DNA from: Vulcanisaeta souniana JCM 11219
GTDB taxonomy: Archaea > Thermoproteota > Thermoprotei > Thermoproteales > Thermocladiaceae
Length of the DNA stretch: 64,000 bases
Direction: 5' to 3'
Assembly: GCF_026000775.1 (NCBI RefSeq)
Contig: NZ_AP026830.1
Coordinates: 1,945,056 to 2,009,055 of the forward strand
Part shown: piece after piece, positions 16,367 through 25,108 of the stretch
How the letters are laid out: each line of letters opens with the position of its first letter
Position numbering within the stretch: position 1 is the stretch's first letter
Notes under the pieces: model-generated
The model's input: the letters and a program-made list of their open reading frames with translations, nothing else
What the model was told of the DNA's origin: nothing
The model's database searches: none
Program-made: the position numbers and the translations under genes

Positions 16367-17528
16367 ATTGCTCAAGGCCTGAACTTAGATAAAATTTAAT
16401 GAATACAGTGGCCATAGCGATTACCGGTATTAAAAGCAACACTACTGATAATCTAATGCCAATAAGATCCGCAGAAACACCAAATAATGCTGGCACCACT
16501 ATACCCAGTATACCCTGGAATGCCGAAAAGTACGAATTAGCAGCATTCCTCTCCTCAATACTCGTCCCCCTACTAATCATTAATGTCGAAAGTGGGTATA
16601 CAGAGCCGTGGGGTATGCCGAGTATTGTCATTGACGCTATAAATACAGCGTAATTTGGCGATAGGTAAAGTGTCGTAATGCCGATTATGGTTAGTACTAT
16701 AGAAATTAGCATTGGTGTAAATAAGCCCCTTGGGACCCTAATGGTTAGGTAAAGTCTGGTAAGGAATGAAGTAAGGAAGAACGGTACGAATGAGAAATAG
16801 GCCAAGTACCTACTGACGTGGTATATGCTTTGTGCGTATATGGCTATGAATGCCGTAAAGACAATAAATGGTATGCTATACGTGGAATTCGCAAGCATGG
16901 CTGATACTAAACCCCTATTTCTAAGTATTTTTCCCATGTCAATGCTCCTTCGCGTCCTCTTGGGATCTGGTGGGAATCGTACTCTAAATGATAGGGCAAA
17001 GGAGAGTATTGCCAGTGGTATGAATAACAGGAATACGTACCTATAACCAAAGCGGGTCAGTAGGTATGTCTCGAATAATGGACCCACAACAAGGCTAGTA
17101 CTTAAGGCCAGGGTATAGAGTACTAGCAGTCTCTCTGCAGTGAGTTGATCGCCTACAATGCTTGCCGACGTCATTATATTGGGCATTATTAGGCCGTATG
17201 CGAACCCAGTGAGTATTGACACCAACCAAATGCTGAGCGAATTAGCCAGGAAGTACATGGGCAGTAGGGTTATTATTAATGCACTTGAGATAATGAATAG
17301 TAGTCTCCTTGTTGATCCAGGTAATCTTGCGTTTATGAATAAAATGGAGACAAGATTCACAGTGGTAACCAATGACGCCAAGAAGCCAACTAGGTAATTG
17401 GGAAATAATAGGTCATATCTGGCTAGGAGGGGTGCCGTGGTCCCAATCATGTTGTTTGTCGCACGTGTGGCAAACGTTATTAGGAATATTGTGATTGCGT
17501 AATAGGTAATTTCTTGATTGGCACGCAT
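16326..17528 (-). CDS. MFS transporter
   Basis: About 400 residues with twelve predicted membrane helices. The first runs 'ITYYAITIFLITFATRATNNM'; the loop between helices 2 and 3 carries 'NARLPGSTRRLL'; 'GFAYGLIMPNIMTSASIVGD' lies between helices 4 and 5; and a charged central loop 'RVRFPPDPKRTRRSID' separates the halves. The substrate is unknown. I choose Met at 17528 because TTTTTAAGC about 30 bp upstream is a good TATA element; the frame itself is open to 17564. The 3' end overlaps the convergent isomerase by 41 bp. Confidence 0.8.
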   Translation of the reverse strand: MRANQEITYYAITIFLITFATRATNNMIGTTAPLLARYDLLFPNYLVGFLASLVTTVNLVSILFINARLPGSTRRLLFIISSALIITLLPMYFLANSLSIWLVSILTGFAYGLIMPNIMTSASIVGDQLTAERLLVLYTLALSTSLVVGPLFETYLLTRFGYRYVFLLFIPLAILSFALSFRVRFPPDPKRTRRSIDMGKILRNRGLVSAMLANSTYSIPFIVFTAFIAIYAQSIYHVSRYLAYFSFVPFFLTSFLTRLYLTIRVPRGLFTPMLISIVLTIIGITTLYLSPNYAVFIASMTILGIPHGSVYPLSTLMISRGTSIEERNAANSYFSAFQGILGIVVPALFGVSADLIGIRLSVVLLLIPVIAMATVFIKFYLSSGLEQFRPGILSFHSGDS

Positions 17529-17590
17529 TATAAACAACGGAAAAGCCCATTGCTTAAAAACCATTCTTGATTTAATAAGTCACTAATCCC

Positions 17591-18496
17591 TTAGTAAATC
17601 GGTGTGAGCCAATTCTTGTACTTACTTACTCTACCGTGAACCACATCCATGTAATAACTCCTCACCTTAAGTGTTATTGAGCCTGGCTCTCCATTACCAA
17701 TGATCTTACCGTCGATGTTTATTACCGGTGTAACCTCAGCAGCGGTTCCCGTGAAGAATACTTCATCGGCTGTGTAAAGCTCCTCTCTGGTTATTCTTTT
17801 CTCAATGACGGTGAATCCTAAATCCCTTGCTATATTAATTACGGAGTCCCTGGTTATTCCCTCGAGTATTGAATCATAGGTTGGCGGCGTGTATAACACG
17901 CCATCCTTAACGATGAAAACATTTTCACCGCTACCCTCGGCCACATACCCATCGCGATTAAGTAGGATCGCCTCATCAAATCCCGATGCCTTAGCATCCA
18001 TTAATGCAATCACAGAATTCACGTAGATTCCACCCACCTTAGCTTTCATTGGGAACATGGAGTTATGAACCCTAAGCCAACTAACTACCTTAGCCCTAAT
18101 GCCCTTGGGCTCTAGGTAGTGCCCGAAGGGTACCGTTATTATTGCCGTGGACACATCAAGGTTCCTAATATCTAGGTTCACAGTGCTCGCTGAAACAAAG
18201 GCTATTGGCCTTATGTAAACGTCCTCGTGAACCTCATTAGCCCTCAGCAACTCAACCGTGGCGTCAACTAACTCATCAATGCTGTAATTAACCTTGATGC
18301 CCATTATCTTGGCTGAGTTGTGGAACCTTATGTAATGTTCCTTGGCCCTAAAAATAAATAGGTTATTATTCTCAGGGTTCCAATAGGCCCTTATGCCTTC
18401 GAATACCGATGTACCGTAGTGCAGGGCATGTGTTAGTATCGGTACCGTAGCTTCGTTTTCAGAGACCAACTTGCCATTAATCCACACATACCTCAT
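17591..18496 (-). CDS. ilvE: Branched-chain amino acid aminotransferase
   Basis: A 301-residue fold-type IV PLP aminotransferase. Features include 'THALHYGTSVFEGIRAYW', 'YIRPIAFVS', the PLP-lysine region 'SMFPMKAKVGGIYVNS', 'EAILLNRDGYVAEGSGENVF' and the C-terminal 'ADEVFFTGTAAEVTPVINID', all hallmarks of IlvE. It transfers amino groups between Leu/Ile/Val and 2-oxoglutarate. It is downstream of the MFS gene's promoter region on the same strand and appears to be a single-gene unit. Confidence 0.93.
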   Translation of the reverse strand: MRYVWINGKLVSENEATVPILTHALHYGTSVFEGIRAYWNPENNNLFIFRAKEHYIRFHNSAKIMGIKVNYSIDELVDATVELLRANEVHEDVYIRPIAFVSASTVNLDIRNLDVSTAIITVPFGHYLEPKGIRAKVVSWLRVHNSMFPMKAKVGGIYVNSVIALMDAKASGFDEAILLNRDGYVAEGSGENVFIVKDGVLYTPPTYDSILEGITRDSVINIARDLGFTVIEKRITREELYTADEVFFTGTAAEVTPVINIDGKIIGNGEPGSITLKVRSYYMDVVHGRVSKYKNWLTPIY

Positions 18497-18559
18497 TAAG
18501 CATTACGCAATAGACTCCTTATTAAGTATTATTGCATATATAATATATTTGCATAGGGA

Positions 18560-18958
18560 TCATGAGCCCGGTATTTCCCTACCATGGGGGCATTTGTTTG
18601 GTTTTCCCAGATATTCGTAGAGCTTATCCACGACTTCCTCTGGCAGGGCATAGTCAAACATTTTAGCCAGTTCGCAGGCCTTGTCAGGATCAATACCTGC
18701 CTTTACGAGTAAGATCTCAATAACCCTATGAGCCCTAATTAACGAATTCATCTCCCTAATTCCCTCATCGGTTATGAAAATGTCACTATCTCTCTTCTCC
18801 ACAAGTCCCTTCTTAACTAGGTGGTTAATTTCCTCATAGGCGCTCGCTGAAGAGATACCAAGGGCCTTGGCAATGCCGAATATTGTTGCCCCAGAACCTT
18901 TGTCGTTAATCCCCTTAATTACCAGCAGATAAAGGAATTCTCTACTGGATATTCTCAC
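18560..18958 (-). CDS. DtxR/MntR-type metal-responsive regulator
   Basis: A 132-residue winged-helix protein: an HTH near residues 28-60 (GIAKALGISSASAYEEINHLV), a wing 'KRDSDIFITDEG', then a dimerisation domain with 'AHRVIEILLVKAGID', 'ACELAKMFDYALPEEVVDKL' and a C-terminal 'NKCPHGREIP', the classical DtxR-family metal-site end (Cys, His, Glu). There is no SH3-like third domain. It lies just after the NRAMP-type transporter gene on the same strand (63 bp), so Mn/Fe control of that transporter is the natural inference. Confidence 0.88.
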   Translation of the reverse strand: MRISSREFLYLLVIKGINDKGSGATIFGIAKALGISSASAYEEINHLVKKGLVEKRDSDIFITDEGIREMNSLIRAHRVIEILLVKAGIDPDKACELAKMFDYALPEEVVDKLYEYLGKPNKCPHGREIPGS

Positions 18959-19021
18959 GCTAAGTCCCAGCTACTACACTTAATAAAGATCTAATTAAAC
19001 CTTATTCCCCAGATATTCCCA

Positions 19022-20287
19022 TCAGATCGAGGTTATAGCCACGTAAATACCGGAGACTATTAGTAACGTCGTCACCACGTAGAGTGCGATTGCCCTTGCC
19101 TTACTTATTACGTAGTCACCAACGACTTCCCTTCTGGATACAATGTTTATCAGTAAGTACGTAGGTACGGCAAGGGCTACTGCATTAAACACCATTATAT
19201 CCAGTATTAGGTTAACGAGATCCTTCATAAACAGTATTATTAGGGCGGCAGGTACGATCTCAACTACATAAAACAAGTAAAAGCCCCTTGCCTCGCACAT
19301 TTTTTTACTAAGCCCTGTTGCCCACCCAAAGTACTCACTAAGTCCATAGGCAAAACCAAGGCTAATTACGAATATCGCTAGTAACGCGGCAGCCACCATG
19401 CCTATGGCGGCTACTATGAACCAGTATGGGCTAATGACCCTGCTTATCGAGAGTAGCGCCGATTGGAATCCATCGACAACCCCACCCCTAACCCTAAGCC
19501 AATAACCAACCAATAGGCTACCAATCATTAATGTCTCGCTTATTATCGCGCCCATTATCGTTTCAAACCTCTCATGTGTATAATGCTCCCTCCTCAATCC
19601 CTTATCAACAATTGCCGACTGCTGGTAATAAAGCATCCAGGGCATTATTACGGCGCCAATGTTGGCCGCGAGTAACGTTAAATATAGGGAATTGGAGTAT
19701 GAGCTTGGTAGGAAAATCGATAGTAATGCACCATACACCTCCTGAGTCTTAATGGGTATTACAGCAAAGGCCACTAGGTACACCAGTATGAACGCGGAAA
19801 TCGCAAGCAGTACATTCTCAACCCTCTTATACGAACCACCCATCAGTATTATTACCGTGTGAAACACAAGGACTAAGACCACGGAAATAACCACGGGCAC
19901 CCCAAAGAGGAGCCCAATGGCTGATATGGCCGCGTACTCACTGACATAGGCAGCCCCATCTATTATGAGCATGGCGATTAATGATATAACCGCAGCCTTA
20001 TTACCATAAACCTCCCCAAGTAGGGTCCCCATACCCTTCCCACTGCCCAGGGCAGCCCTGATGGTTAGTTCCTGAATGAAATATAGAGGTATTGTTAGGA
20101 GTATTAGCCAGGGAACCATCGCAAGCCCCGTATAATAGCCGCTCTGCATTGCCGTGAGTATACTTGGCGCATCCACATCCGCAAGCATAGTCAACCAGCC
20201 AGGACCAAGCAATACCTTAAATGAATCGCTAATTCCCTTAATACTCTTCGATACTCTTTCCTGAAAATCCACGGCAGAGTCACACAA
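19022..20287 (-). CDS. NRAMP-related divalent metal transporter with altered TM1 and TM6 motifs
   Basis: A 421-residue polytopic protein with about eleven helices. The NRAMP TM1 region is present as 'LLGPGWLTMLADVDAPSILT', but the canonical DPGN is DAPS. The TM6 region 'ANIGAVIMPWMLYYQQSAIV' keeps the A-x-x-M metal motif but has PWM where PHN is normal. These changes are in the metal-binding unwound helices and suggest altered ion choice or coupling. It is co-directional with the DtxR-type gene. Confidence 0.82.
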   Translation of the reverse strand: MCDSAVDFQERVSKSIKGISDSFKVLLGPGWLTMLADVDAPSILTAMQSGYYTGLAMVPWLILLTIPLYFIQELTIRAALGSGKGMGTLLGEVYGNKAAVISLIAMLIIDGAAYVSEYAAISAIGLLFGVPVVISVVLVLVFHTVIILMGGSYKRVENVLLAISAFILVYLVAFAVIPIKTQEVYGALLSIFLPSSYSNSLYLTLLAANIGAVIMPWMLYYQQSAIVDKGLRREHYTHERFETIMGAIISETLMIGSLLVGYWLRVRGGVVDGFQSALLSISRVISPYWFIVAAIGMVAAALLAIFVISLGFAYGLSEYFGWATGLSKKMCEARGFYLFYVVEIVPAALIILFMKDLVNLILDIMVFNAVALAVPTYLLINIVSRREVVGDYVISKARAIALYVVTTLLIVSGIYVAITSI

Positions 20288-20340
20288 GCACCTACTTAAT
20301 TAATATTTTTTCTGTGGCAACTAAAAGGGCAGGGATCATA

Positions 20341-21546
20341 CTAGGTACCGTGGATCACCCTGATCCTACCCTCAACACCCCCAAGTAGTACATAGAATAG
20401 TATCACCGCTACGGCATAGAGCGCTGATGTAATATACAGAGGCAGGTCCAGGTAACCAACGTCCATTAGGTAACCACCAATGCTAGGGCCCACGGCTCGC
20501 GGTATTGAGGATATCATATTCCAGATGCCGAATACCCTGCCGCGTTCTTCCCTTGGTACCAACTCATTAATGAGTGAGGTCAGTAATGGACTTGCCATGT
20601 TCATAAGTGTGTTCCTAACTATGAATAAGGCCAGTAGTAGCGGTAAGTCATATATTGACGGCATTATCGCCAGGACACCTGTGGCTAAACCCTCAAGCAT
20701 CACCACAGAAATTACTCTACTACGCATTAGTCTAGATATTGTGGGCGCCATTAATGTACCCAGGGCAAGCGTGGCATTGGATACGGCGTAAACCACACCC
20801 AGGCTGGCAATGTTTATGTGAAACTTTAGGTAAAACCACAGGCTGAACAATGGTATTATAACACCGGCCCCAAGCCCGATTATTGCCTCGGGCACTAGCC
20901 TCTTTAACAACCATGACGAATGCAACCTACTCAAATCTCTAAGGTCGATCCTCTCGATCCTAACATTAACAACGGCAGGATCCAAGTGCCTAATTGCATT
21001 GAGGACTAGTGGTATTGTTAGGTAAACGGCGATCGCCTCAATGATGAAGGTGAGTTCATAACCAAGACGCCCAAGGTAACTGGGCAATACGGCAATTGCT
21101 GAACCAACAACGCTGAAGACCACGTTGAAGGAGGATGATAGGCTAAAAACCTCGTCAGAAACATTCCTCTGCTTGGCATATTCACCGATCATGGCCGTTA
21201 ATACCACGTATCGATTAAACAACGCCGATGCTAAATAAGCCGCTGAGACGATGATGGGTACGCCAATAGCCATTAGGAGTATTAGGGAACCGCTGATTAT
21301 GGATAGAATAATGAAGAGCCTGACTCGATCCATCAAGTCCGTTAGGTAGCCAACAATAAACGAGCCAAGGGCGCTCATTAGCGAGAAAAGCCCGAGAACA
21401 ATACCGATAAGCGTAGTTGATATACCAATACTCAGCATGTATATTGAAAGAATGACCGAATTAGCACCCCAAATAATACCACTTAGTGAATTTGCTGTTG
21501 CCAATAACAACCCAACACGGTCAATGCGACTCAGGGGCATCGCCAT
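20341..21546 (-). CDS. MFS transporter
   Basis: A 401-residue carrier of about twelve helices. The MFS loop 2-3 signature is clear as 'GYLTDLMDRVRLF'; an equivalent 'APTISRLMRSRVI' lies in the second half. 'RNTLMNMASPLLTSLINELVPREERGRVFG' marks helices 9-10 and resembles drug or sugar efflux members. The substrate is not predictable. It is separated by 53 bp from the NRAMP-type gene downstream on the same strand and could share its transcript. Confidence 0.8.
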   Translation of the reverse strand: MAMPLSRIDRVGLLLATANSLSGIIWGANSVILSIYMLSIGISTTLIGIVLGLFSLMSALGSFIVGYLTDLMDRVRLFIILSIISGSLILLMAIGVPIIVSAAYLASALFNRYVVLTAMIGEYAKQRNVSDEVFSLSSSFNVVFSVVGSAIAVLPSYLGRLGYELTFIIEAIAVYLTIPLVLNAIRHLDPAVVNVRIERIDLRDLSRLHSSWLLKRLVPEAIIGLGAGVIIPLFSLWFYLKFHINIASLGVVYAVSNATLALGTLMAPTISRLMRSRVISVVMLEGLATGVLAIMPSIYDLPLLLALFIVRNTLMNMASPLLTSLINELVPREERGRVFGIWNMISSIPRAVGPSIGGYLMDVGYLDLPLYITSALYAVAVILFYVLLGGVEGRIRVIHGT

Positions 21547-21660
21547 TGAGTGGAAACCAGGATTAATAAGGTGTATTCTTCAGCGGAAATAGAAAGGCCT
21601 TGGGAAGATAGATGCACCGGAGATAATTTTGGTCAAAGTGTAATATGAAATCGAGGGAAA

Positions 21661-21670
21661 TATTTAAAAA
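21661..21670 (+). promoter_or_regulatory. TATA box for the S53 protease gene
   Basis: TATTTAAAAA lies about 30 bp before the ATG at 21696, supporting that Met rather than an in-frame TTG at 21687. Confidence 0.55.
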
Positions 21671-21695
21671 TAAATAGGGCTATTAATTGGCCAAT

Positions 21696-23615
21696 ATGGC
21701 AGGTACAAAACCAGGTAAAATACTACCGATAATAATCACAGTAGCCTTGCTAATTCTAACTGCATCAACAACATACGCACAACAGGCACAGTCTCAATAC
21801 TTTACCTGCACTGAGGTTGTTCCTGGTGTGTCAGGTTCTGTCCCGAGTCATGTGATCGTCTGGTTCTGGCTTAGCAATGTAACCACAACCAACGGGCTCA
21901 ACTACCTCCTGTACCAGATGTATTATAACCCATCAAGTCCATACTTCCATCAATTCGTGACACCAAGGGAATTCACCAAGTGGTACTCACCACCGAGTTA
22001 CGTCTTTAATTATATAACGAAACTTGCTAAACAGAGTGGCTTAGTTGTTAATTACACGTTCCCGATGCTCATGGAGGCCACTGGTACGGCCTCGGAGGTA
22101 GACAGCTTCCTAACAGCCCTGCAGTCAGCACCAATTAATATACAGCAATGGATAATAGCCGGAGAATGCATACCAATTGGCTACTTTACAGCAAGTAGTG
22201 TTATTCCGTCTTATAAACCACAATACGTGGCTATTCCTTTAAATACCACAAACGTGAATTCGGTATTAACTACGAACGTTACAGCAATAAATGGAGTACC
22301 AATGCAAATAAGGTACCACCAGGCAGAGATATGGTTACCCAAGGGCCTAGAGTTCATTTATGATGAATTACCATTATTTAATGGCTATTCCTATAGTGGT
22401 TACACGGGTAAAGGCTTAACGATCGCAATAGTTGATGCCTTTGGTGATGTTAACTTTACCCTAGCCAACAGACTCGTTTACCAGAACGTCGCATGCAATG
22501 ACCTTGCTACCTTTAACTCGCTCTTTAGCTTACCACCAACCTCATGTCAGGTCAGCTACCCAACCGGTACACCGGTACTTACATCAGCTGATCTAAGTAC
22601 TGCAGAAGGTTGGTCGTACGAAACAGCTCTGGATATCGAGTATGCCCACACAATGGCCCCAGGTGCCAAGATACTACTTGTTGTGTCGCCCACGGCTGGT
22701 GATGATTTATTCACTGACGTTGAGTACGTAGTTGCCAATAATCTTGCCAACTTCATAAGCCTAAGCTGGGGAGAACCAGAGGACATACTTTATTATCCAC
22801 CGCCGAGTTACAACCTACTTTATGGCTATGATGAGATATTCATGCAAGCGGCTGCGGAGGGTATTGGTGTATTTGCGGCATCAGGCGATAGCGGCGCCTT
22901 TGACACTGCTTGGCTCTCTTTCAATATGGCAATGGAGCCTAGTGTTGGATATCCAGCCAGTGACCCATGGTTAACCGGTGTCGGCGGTACGGCTCTTAAG
23001 GGCGTAATTAATTACACAATGACTAGTCGTGTTGAGTATGCGTGGAATTGGAATAGTCACTACATGTGGGGTAGTGGCGGTGGTTACTCATTTGCATTTA
23101 ATGAGACACCAGGTCAGACATTGATAGACATAGCTTATGAGAGAACTTACGTGTATGAGCCTGACCTGGGTGTTTACTTCTATACGGTTGGGCATAGGGG
23201 TGTTCCAGACATTGCTGCTGACGCTGACCCATATACTGGTGTTCTTCTGGTTATTAATGGCGGGTTATCACAATATGTATGGGGTGGTACTAGCCTAGCG
23301 ACACCGCTGTCTGCGGGCATGACAACGACAATACAGAGTTACCTCGGTACTTCATTCAAGCTAGGTGACTTGGCACCTAACCTATATCTAATTTATTACT
23401 ATTATCCAAGCCAATTCTATACATGGAACACCGCTTATCCAACCGGTGTGTTTTTCACTGGGATACCTGGTACTATGTTCGTGACACTTGGCGGCGAGAA
23501 TGGGCTTTACTGGGTTGTTCAGGGTCTGTGGAATCCAGTGGATGGCCTTGGTCAGATAAATACCTACGGACTGGCCCAATTGTTCTCTCAATTTAATGGA
23601 TTGAGTGTGGGATAG
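21696..23615 (+). CDS. Secreted S53 (sedolisin/kumamolisin-type) serine-carboxyl protease
   Basis: A 639-residue preproprotein. A basic start and hydrophobic stretch (ILPIIITVALLILTAST) ending at TYAQQ form a signal peptide; a pro-domain with 'YYNPSSPYFHQFVTPREF' follows. The catalytic residues of family S53 are visible: Glu309 and Asp313 in 'YETALDIEYAH', oxyanion Asp398 in 'ASGDSG', and Ser533 in 'GGTSLATP'. 'PDIAADADPYTG' with calcium-type Asp residues is also present. Sedolisins work at low pH, so this supports an acidic habitat and extracellular protein digestion. The gene stands alone between divergent and convergent neighbours. Confidence 0.93.
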   Translation: MAGTKPGKILPIIITVALLILTASTTYAQQAQSQYFTCTEVVPGVSGSVPSHVIVWFWLSNVTTTNGLNYLLYQMYYNPSSPYFHQFVTPREFTKWYSPPSYVFNYITKLAKQSGLVVNYTFPMLMEATGTASEVDSFLTALQSAPINIQQWIIAGECIPIGYFTASSVIPSYKPQYVAIPLNTTNVNSVLTTNVTAINGVPMQIRYHQAEIWLPKGLEFIYDELPLFNGYSYSGYTGKGLTIAIVDAFGDVNFTLANRLVYQNVACNDLATFNSLFSLPPTSCQVSYPTGTPVLTSADLSTAEGWSYETALDIEYAHTMAPGAKILLVVSPTAGDDLFTDVEYVVANNLANFISLSWGEPEDILYYPPPSYNLLYGYDEIFMQAAAEGIGVFAASGDSGAFDTAWLSFNMAMEPSVGYPASDPWLTGVGGTALKGVINYTMTSRVEYAWNWNSHYMWGSGGGYSFAFNETPGQTLIDIAYERTYVYEPDLGVYFYTVGHRGVPDIAADADPYTGVLLVINGGLSQYVWGGTSLATPLSAGMTTTIQSYLGTSFKLGDLAPNLYLIYYYYPSQFYTWNTAYPTGVFFTGIPGTMFVTLGGENGLYWVVQGLWNPVDGLGQINTYGLAQLFSQFNGLSVG

Positions 23616-23663
23616 AGTTAAACGATGACTTGGTTTGCGTAAAAATCACAATCTTTCTTCTCC

Positions 23664-24248
23664 CTATATCACTTCCTTAATGCCTTCCACTATTAGTGAT
23701 ACTGCCCACGCCATTATTATTAGGCTCATGAACCTACCAATGAACCTAAGCATGTTACTCCCAATAAGTCTCATTATGATGAAACTGAACCTAATCACCA
23801 GGTATGTTATTAGGGAGGCGATTACTATGCTAATTATTACTTCGGGGAGGCCGTAGTAGGTGCTGAAGAGCATTACTGAGGTTATGGCACCGGGGCCTAC
23901 GAGCATTGGGGTCACTATTGGCGTGAAGACGAAGTCCTCGGGATTCAGACCCATCGTCCTTGGCGCTCCCTCCCTAAGTGTGTCAATGCCTATGATGAGT
24001 AGGACAATGCCACCGGCTATCCTGAAGTCAGCAACACTTATGTTAAATGCGCCCAGTATGTATGGTCCAGCCACCGTGAATAGCACCAGTAGTGAAGGGA
24101 CTGCGATGGCTATTATTCTCAACGCCCTGTTGAAAACCACTGGTTTATCTATGCTTGGTATCTCCATTATTATCGGTAGGGCGCCCACCGGGTCTATTAT
24201 TGCAATTAACTGTGTTGTCATTACCAATACGTCAATTGCAACATTCAT
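23664..24248 (-). CDS. MarC family membrane protein
   Basis: About 194 residues, six predicted helices. MarC/UPF0056 hallmarks are 'TQLIAIIDPVGALPIIM' in helix 1, 'FRIAGGIVLLIIGIDTLR' in helix 3 and 'PMLVGPGAITSVMLFS' in helix 4. The function of this family is not established; it was formerly linked to antibiotic resistance. I use the Met at 24248 because the 21 residues ahead of it are not hydrophobic or conserved; the frame is open to 24311. Confidence 0.85.
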   Translation of the reverse strand: MNVAIDVLVMTTQLIAIIDPVGALPIIMEIPSIDKPVVFNRALRIIAIAVPSLLVLFTVAGPYILGAFNISVADFRIAGGIVLLIIGIDTLREGAPRTMGLNPEDFVFTPIVTPMLVGPGAITSVMLFSTYYGLPEVIISIVIASLITYLVIRFSFIIMRLIGSNMLRFIGRFMSLIIMAWAVSLIVEGIKEVI

Positions 24249-24382
24249 TGATGATAGTGTGGTAAAACCCTTTAAAAGGGTTCCATAGTAAGCATGCCCA
24301 TGGCGTTCCATGGGTGTACATACTTTTTCTAATTCCCATTAGAAACTTTAATAAATAAATTAAGCAATTCCTGACTTTGGGT

Positions 24383-24700
24383 ATGGCATCTGGAATTTAT
24401 AAGGTAAGGAGAATTAGGAGAAGCATAGTAATTACTAAACTACCGTATGTAACGAAGATATACATAAACTACCAAGTCCTCATACCGGCCAGTTTAGTTA
24501 AGGCTCTCAATATTGAAAACGCCCTATATGCAAACATAACCATCGAGTATAGGGGCCTCGAAATCGAGATACCGCAGGTAAGATTACTGAGGACTAGGAA
24601 CACGGCTAGTAGGCAATTCACAATACCCAAGGAAGTCAGGGAAAAGTACGGTATAAGTCCCCTCGACGAGGTAGAGGTACTTGACATAAAACCGGCATAA
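24383..24700 (+). CDS. AbrB/SpoVT-like DNA-binding protein
   Basis: About 105 residues. It appears to hold two related beta-hairpin units: an N-terminal 'KIYINYQVLIPASLVKALNI' and a C-terminal 'RQFTIPKEVREKYGISPLDEVEV', the latter being a clear AbrB swapped-hairpin motif (TIPKEVR...G...D.V.V). Such proteins are DNA-binding transition regulators or antitoxins. The Met at 24383 follows a TATA-like element by about 30 bp. A decayed paralogue lies at 1737-2054. No toxin gene follows. Confidence 0.72.
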   Translation: MASGIYKVRRIRRSIVITKLPYVTKIYINYQVLIPASLVKALNIENALYANITIEYRGLEIEIPQVRLLRTRNTASRQFTIPKEVREKYGISPLDEVEVLDIKPA

Positions 24701-24768
24701 AGGTGTTTGAAACAACCCCATAAAAGCCCTAAACACGCGCATTACACTTAACGAAAATACTAACGTAC

Positions 24769-24970
24769 TTGCTTGCTGCGTAATTCCTCGAGTGATGCCT
24801 TGGTAGTGCCCTCCTTACCCAACTCGCCCTCGATACTCCTCAACTCCTCCTCAAGCTTACCCAGCTTCTCAGTCTCACTATTTAATTCGCCTAGTCTCCT
24901 CCTCAACTTCTCCCTCCTCCTACCCAACTCCCTAAGTCTCACCTCCCTACTAACCACGAGTTCACGGGAC
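24769..24970 (-). pseudogene. rad50: Coiled-coil fragment, probably from a Rad50/SMC-type gene
   Basis: A minus-strand frame reads as an uninterrupted charged coiled coil (REVRLRELGRRREKLRRRL, LEEELRSIEGELGKEG) of about 65 residues with heptad spacing. It has no domain before or after it. Directly adjacent, on the opposite strand, is the Walker B end of a Rad50. The simplest reading is that two pieces of one rad50 gene were joined head to head by an inversion. The Ser/Leu-rich plus-strand frame over the same DNA is its shadow. Confidence 0.5.
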
Positions 24971-25090
24971 ATACCAATGCTAGTGCTTGATGAGCCAACG
25001 GAGCACTTAGATGAGGAGCATAGGCGTAGAGTTGGCGACTGAATTAGGAGCTTAAGCAATGGCGTCAGACAGTCATAATAACATCACACA
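24958..25090 (+). pseudogene. rad50: Rad50 C-terminal Walker B fragment with stop codons
   Basis: Plus-strand translation gives RDIPMLVLDEPTEHLDEEHR, the Rad50/SMC ABC signature-to-Walker B and D-loop sequence. It then stops at a TGA where the next residues would be 'IRSLSNGVRQ', followed by two TAA codons. No intact ATPase head, zinc hook or partner mre11 is present in the window, so this is a dead fragment rather than a gene. Confidence 0.75.
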
Positions 25091-25108
25091 TGGGCGTCCT
25101 GGAGACGA

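Noticed and set aside
24773-25042. Long Ser/Leu-rich plus-strand frame
   Set aside because: Most of it is the antisense of a charged coiled coil. Only its last part (LVLDEPTEHLDEEHR) is meaningful and is annotated as a Rad50 fragment.
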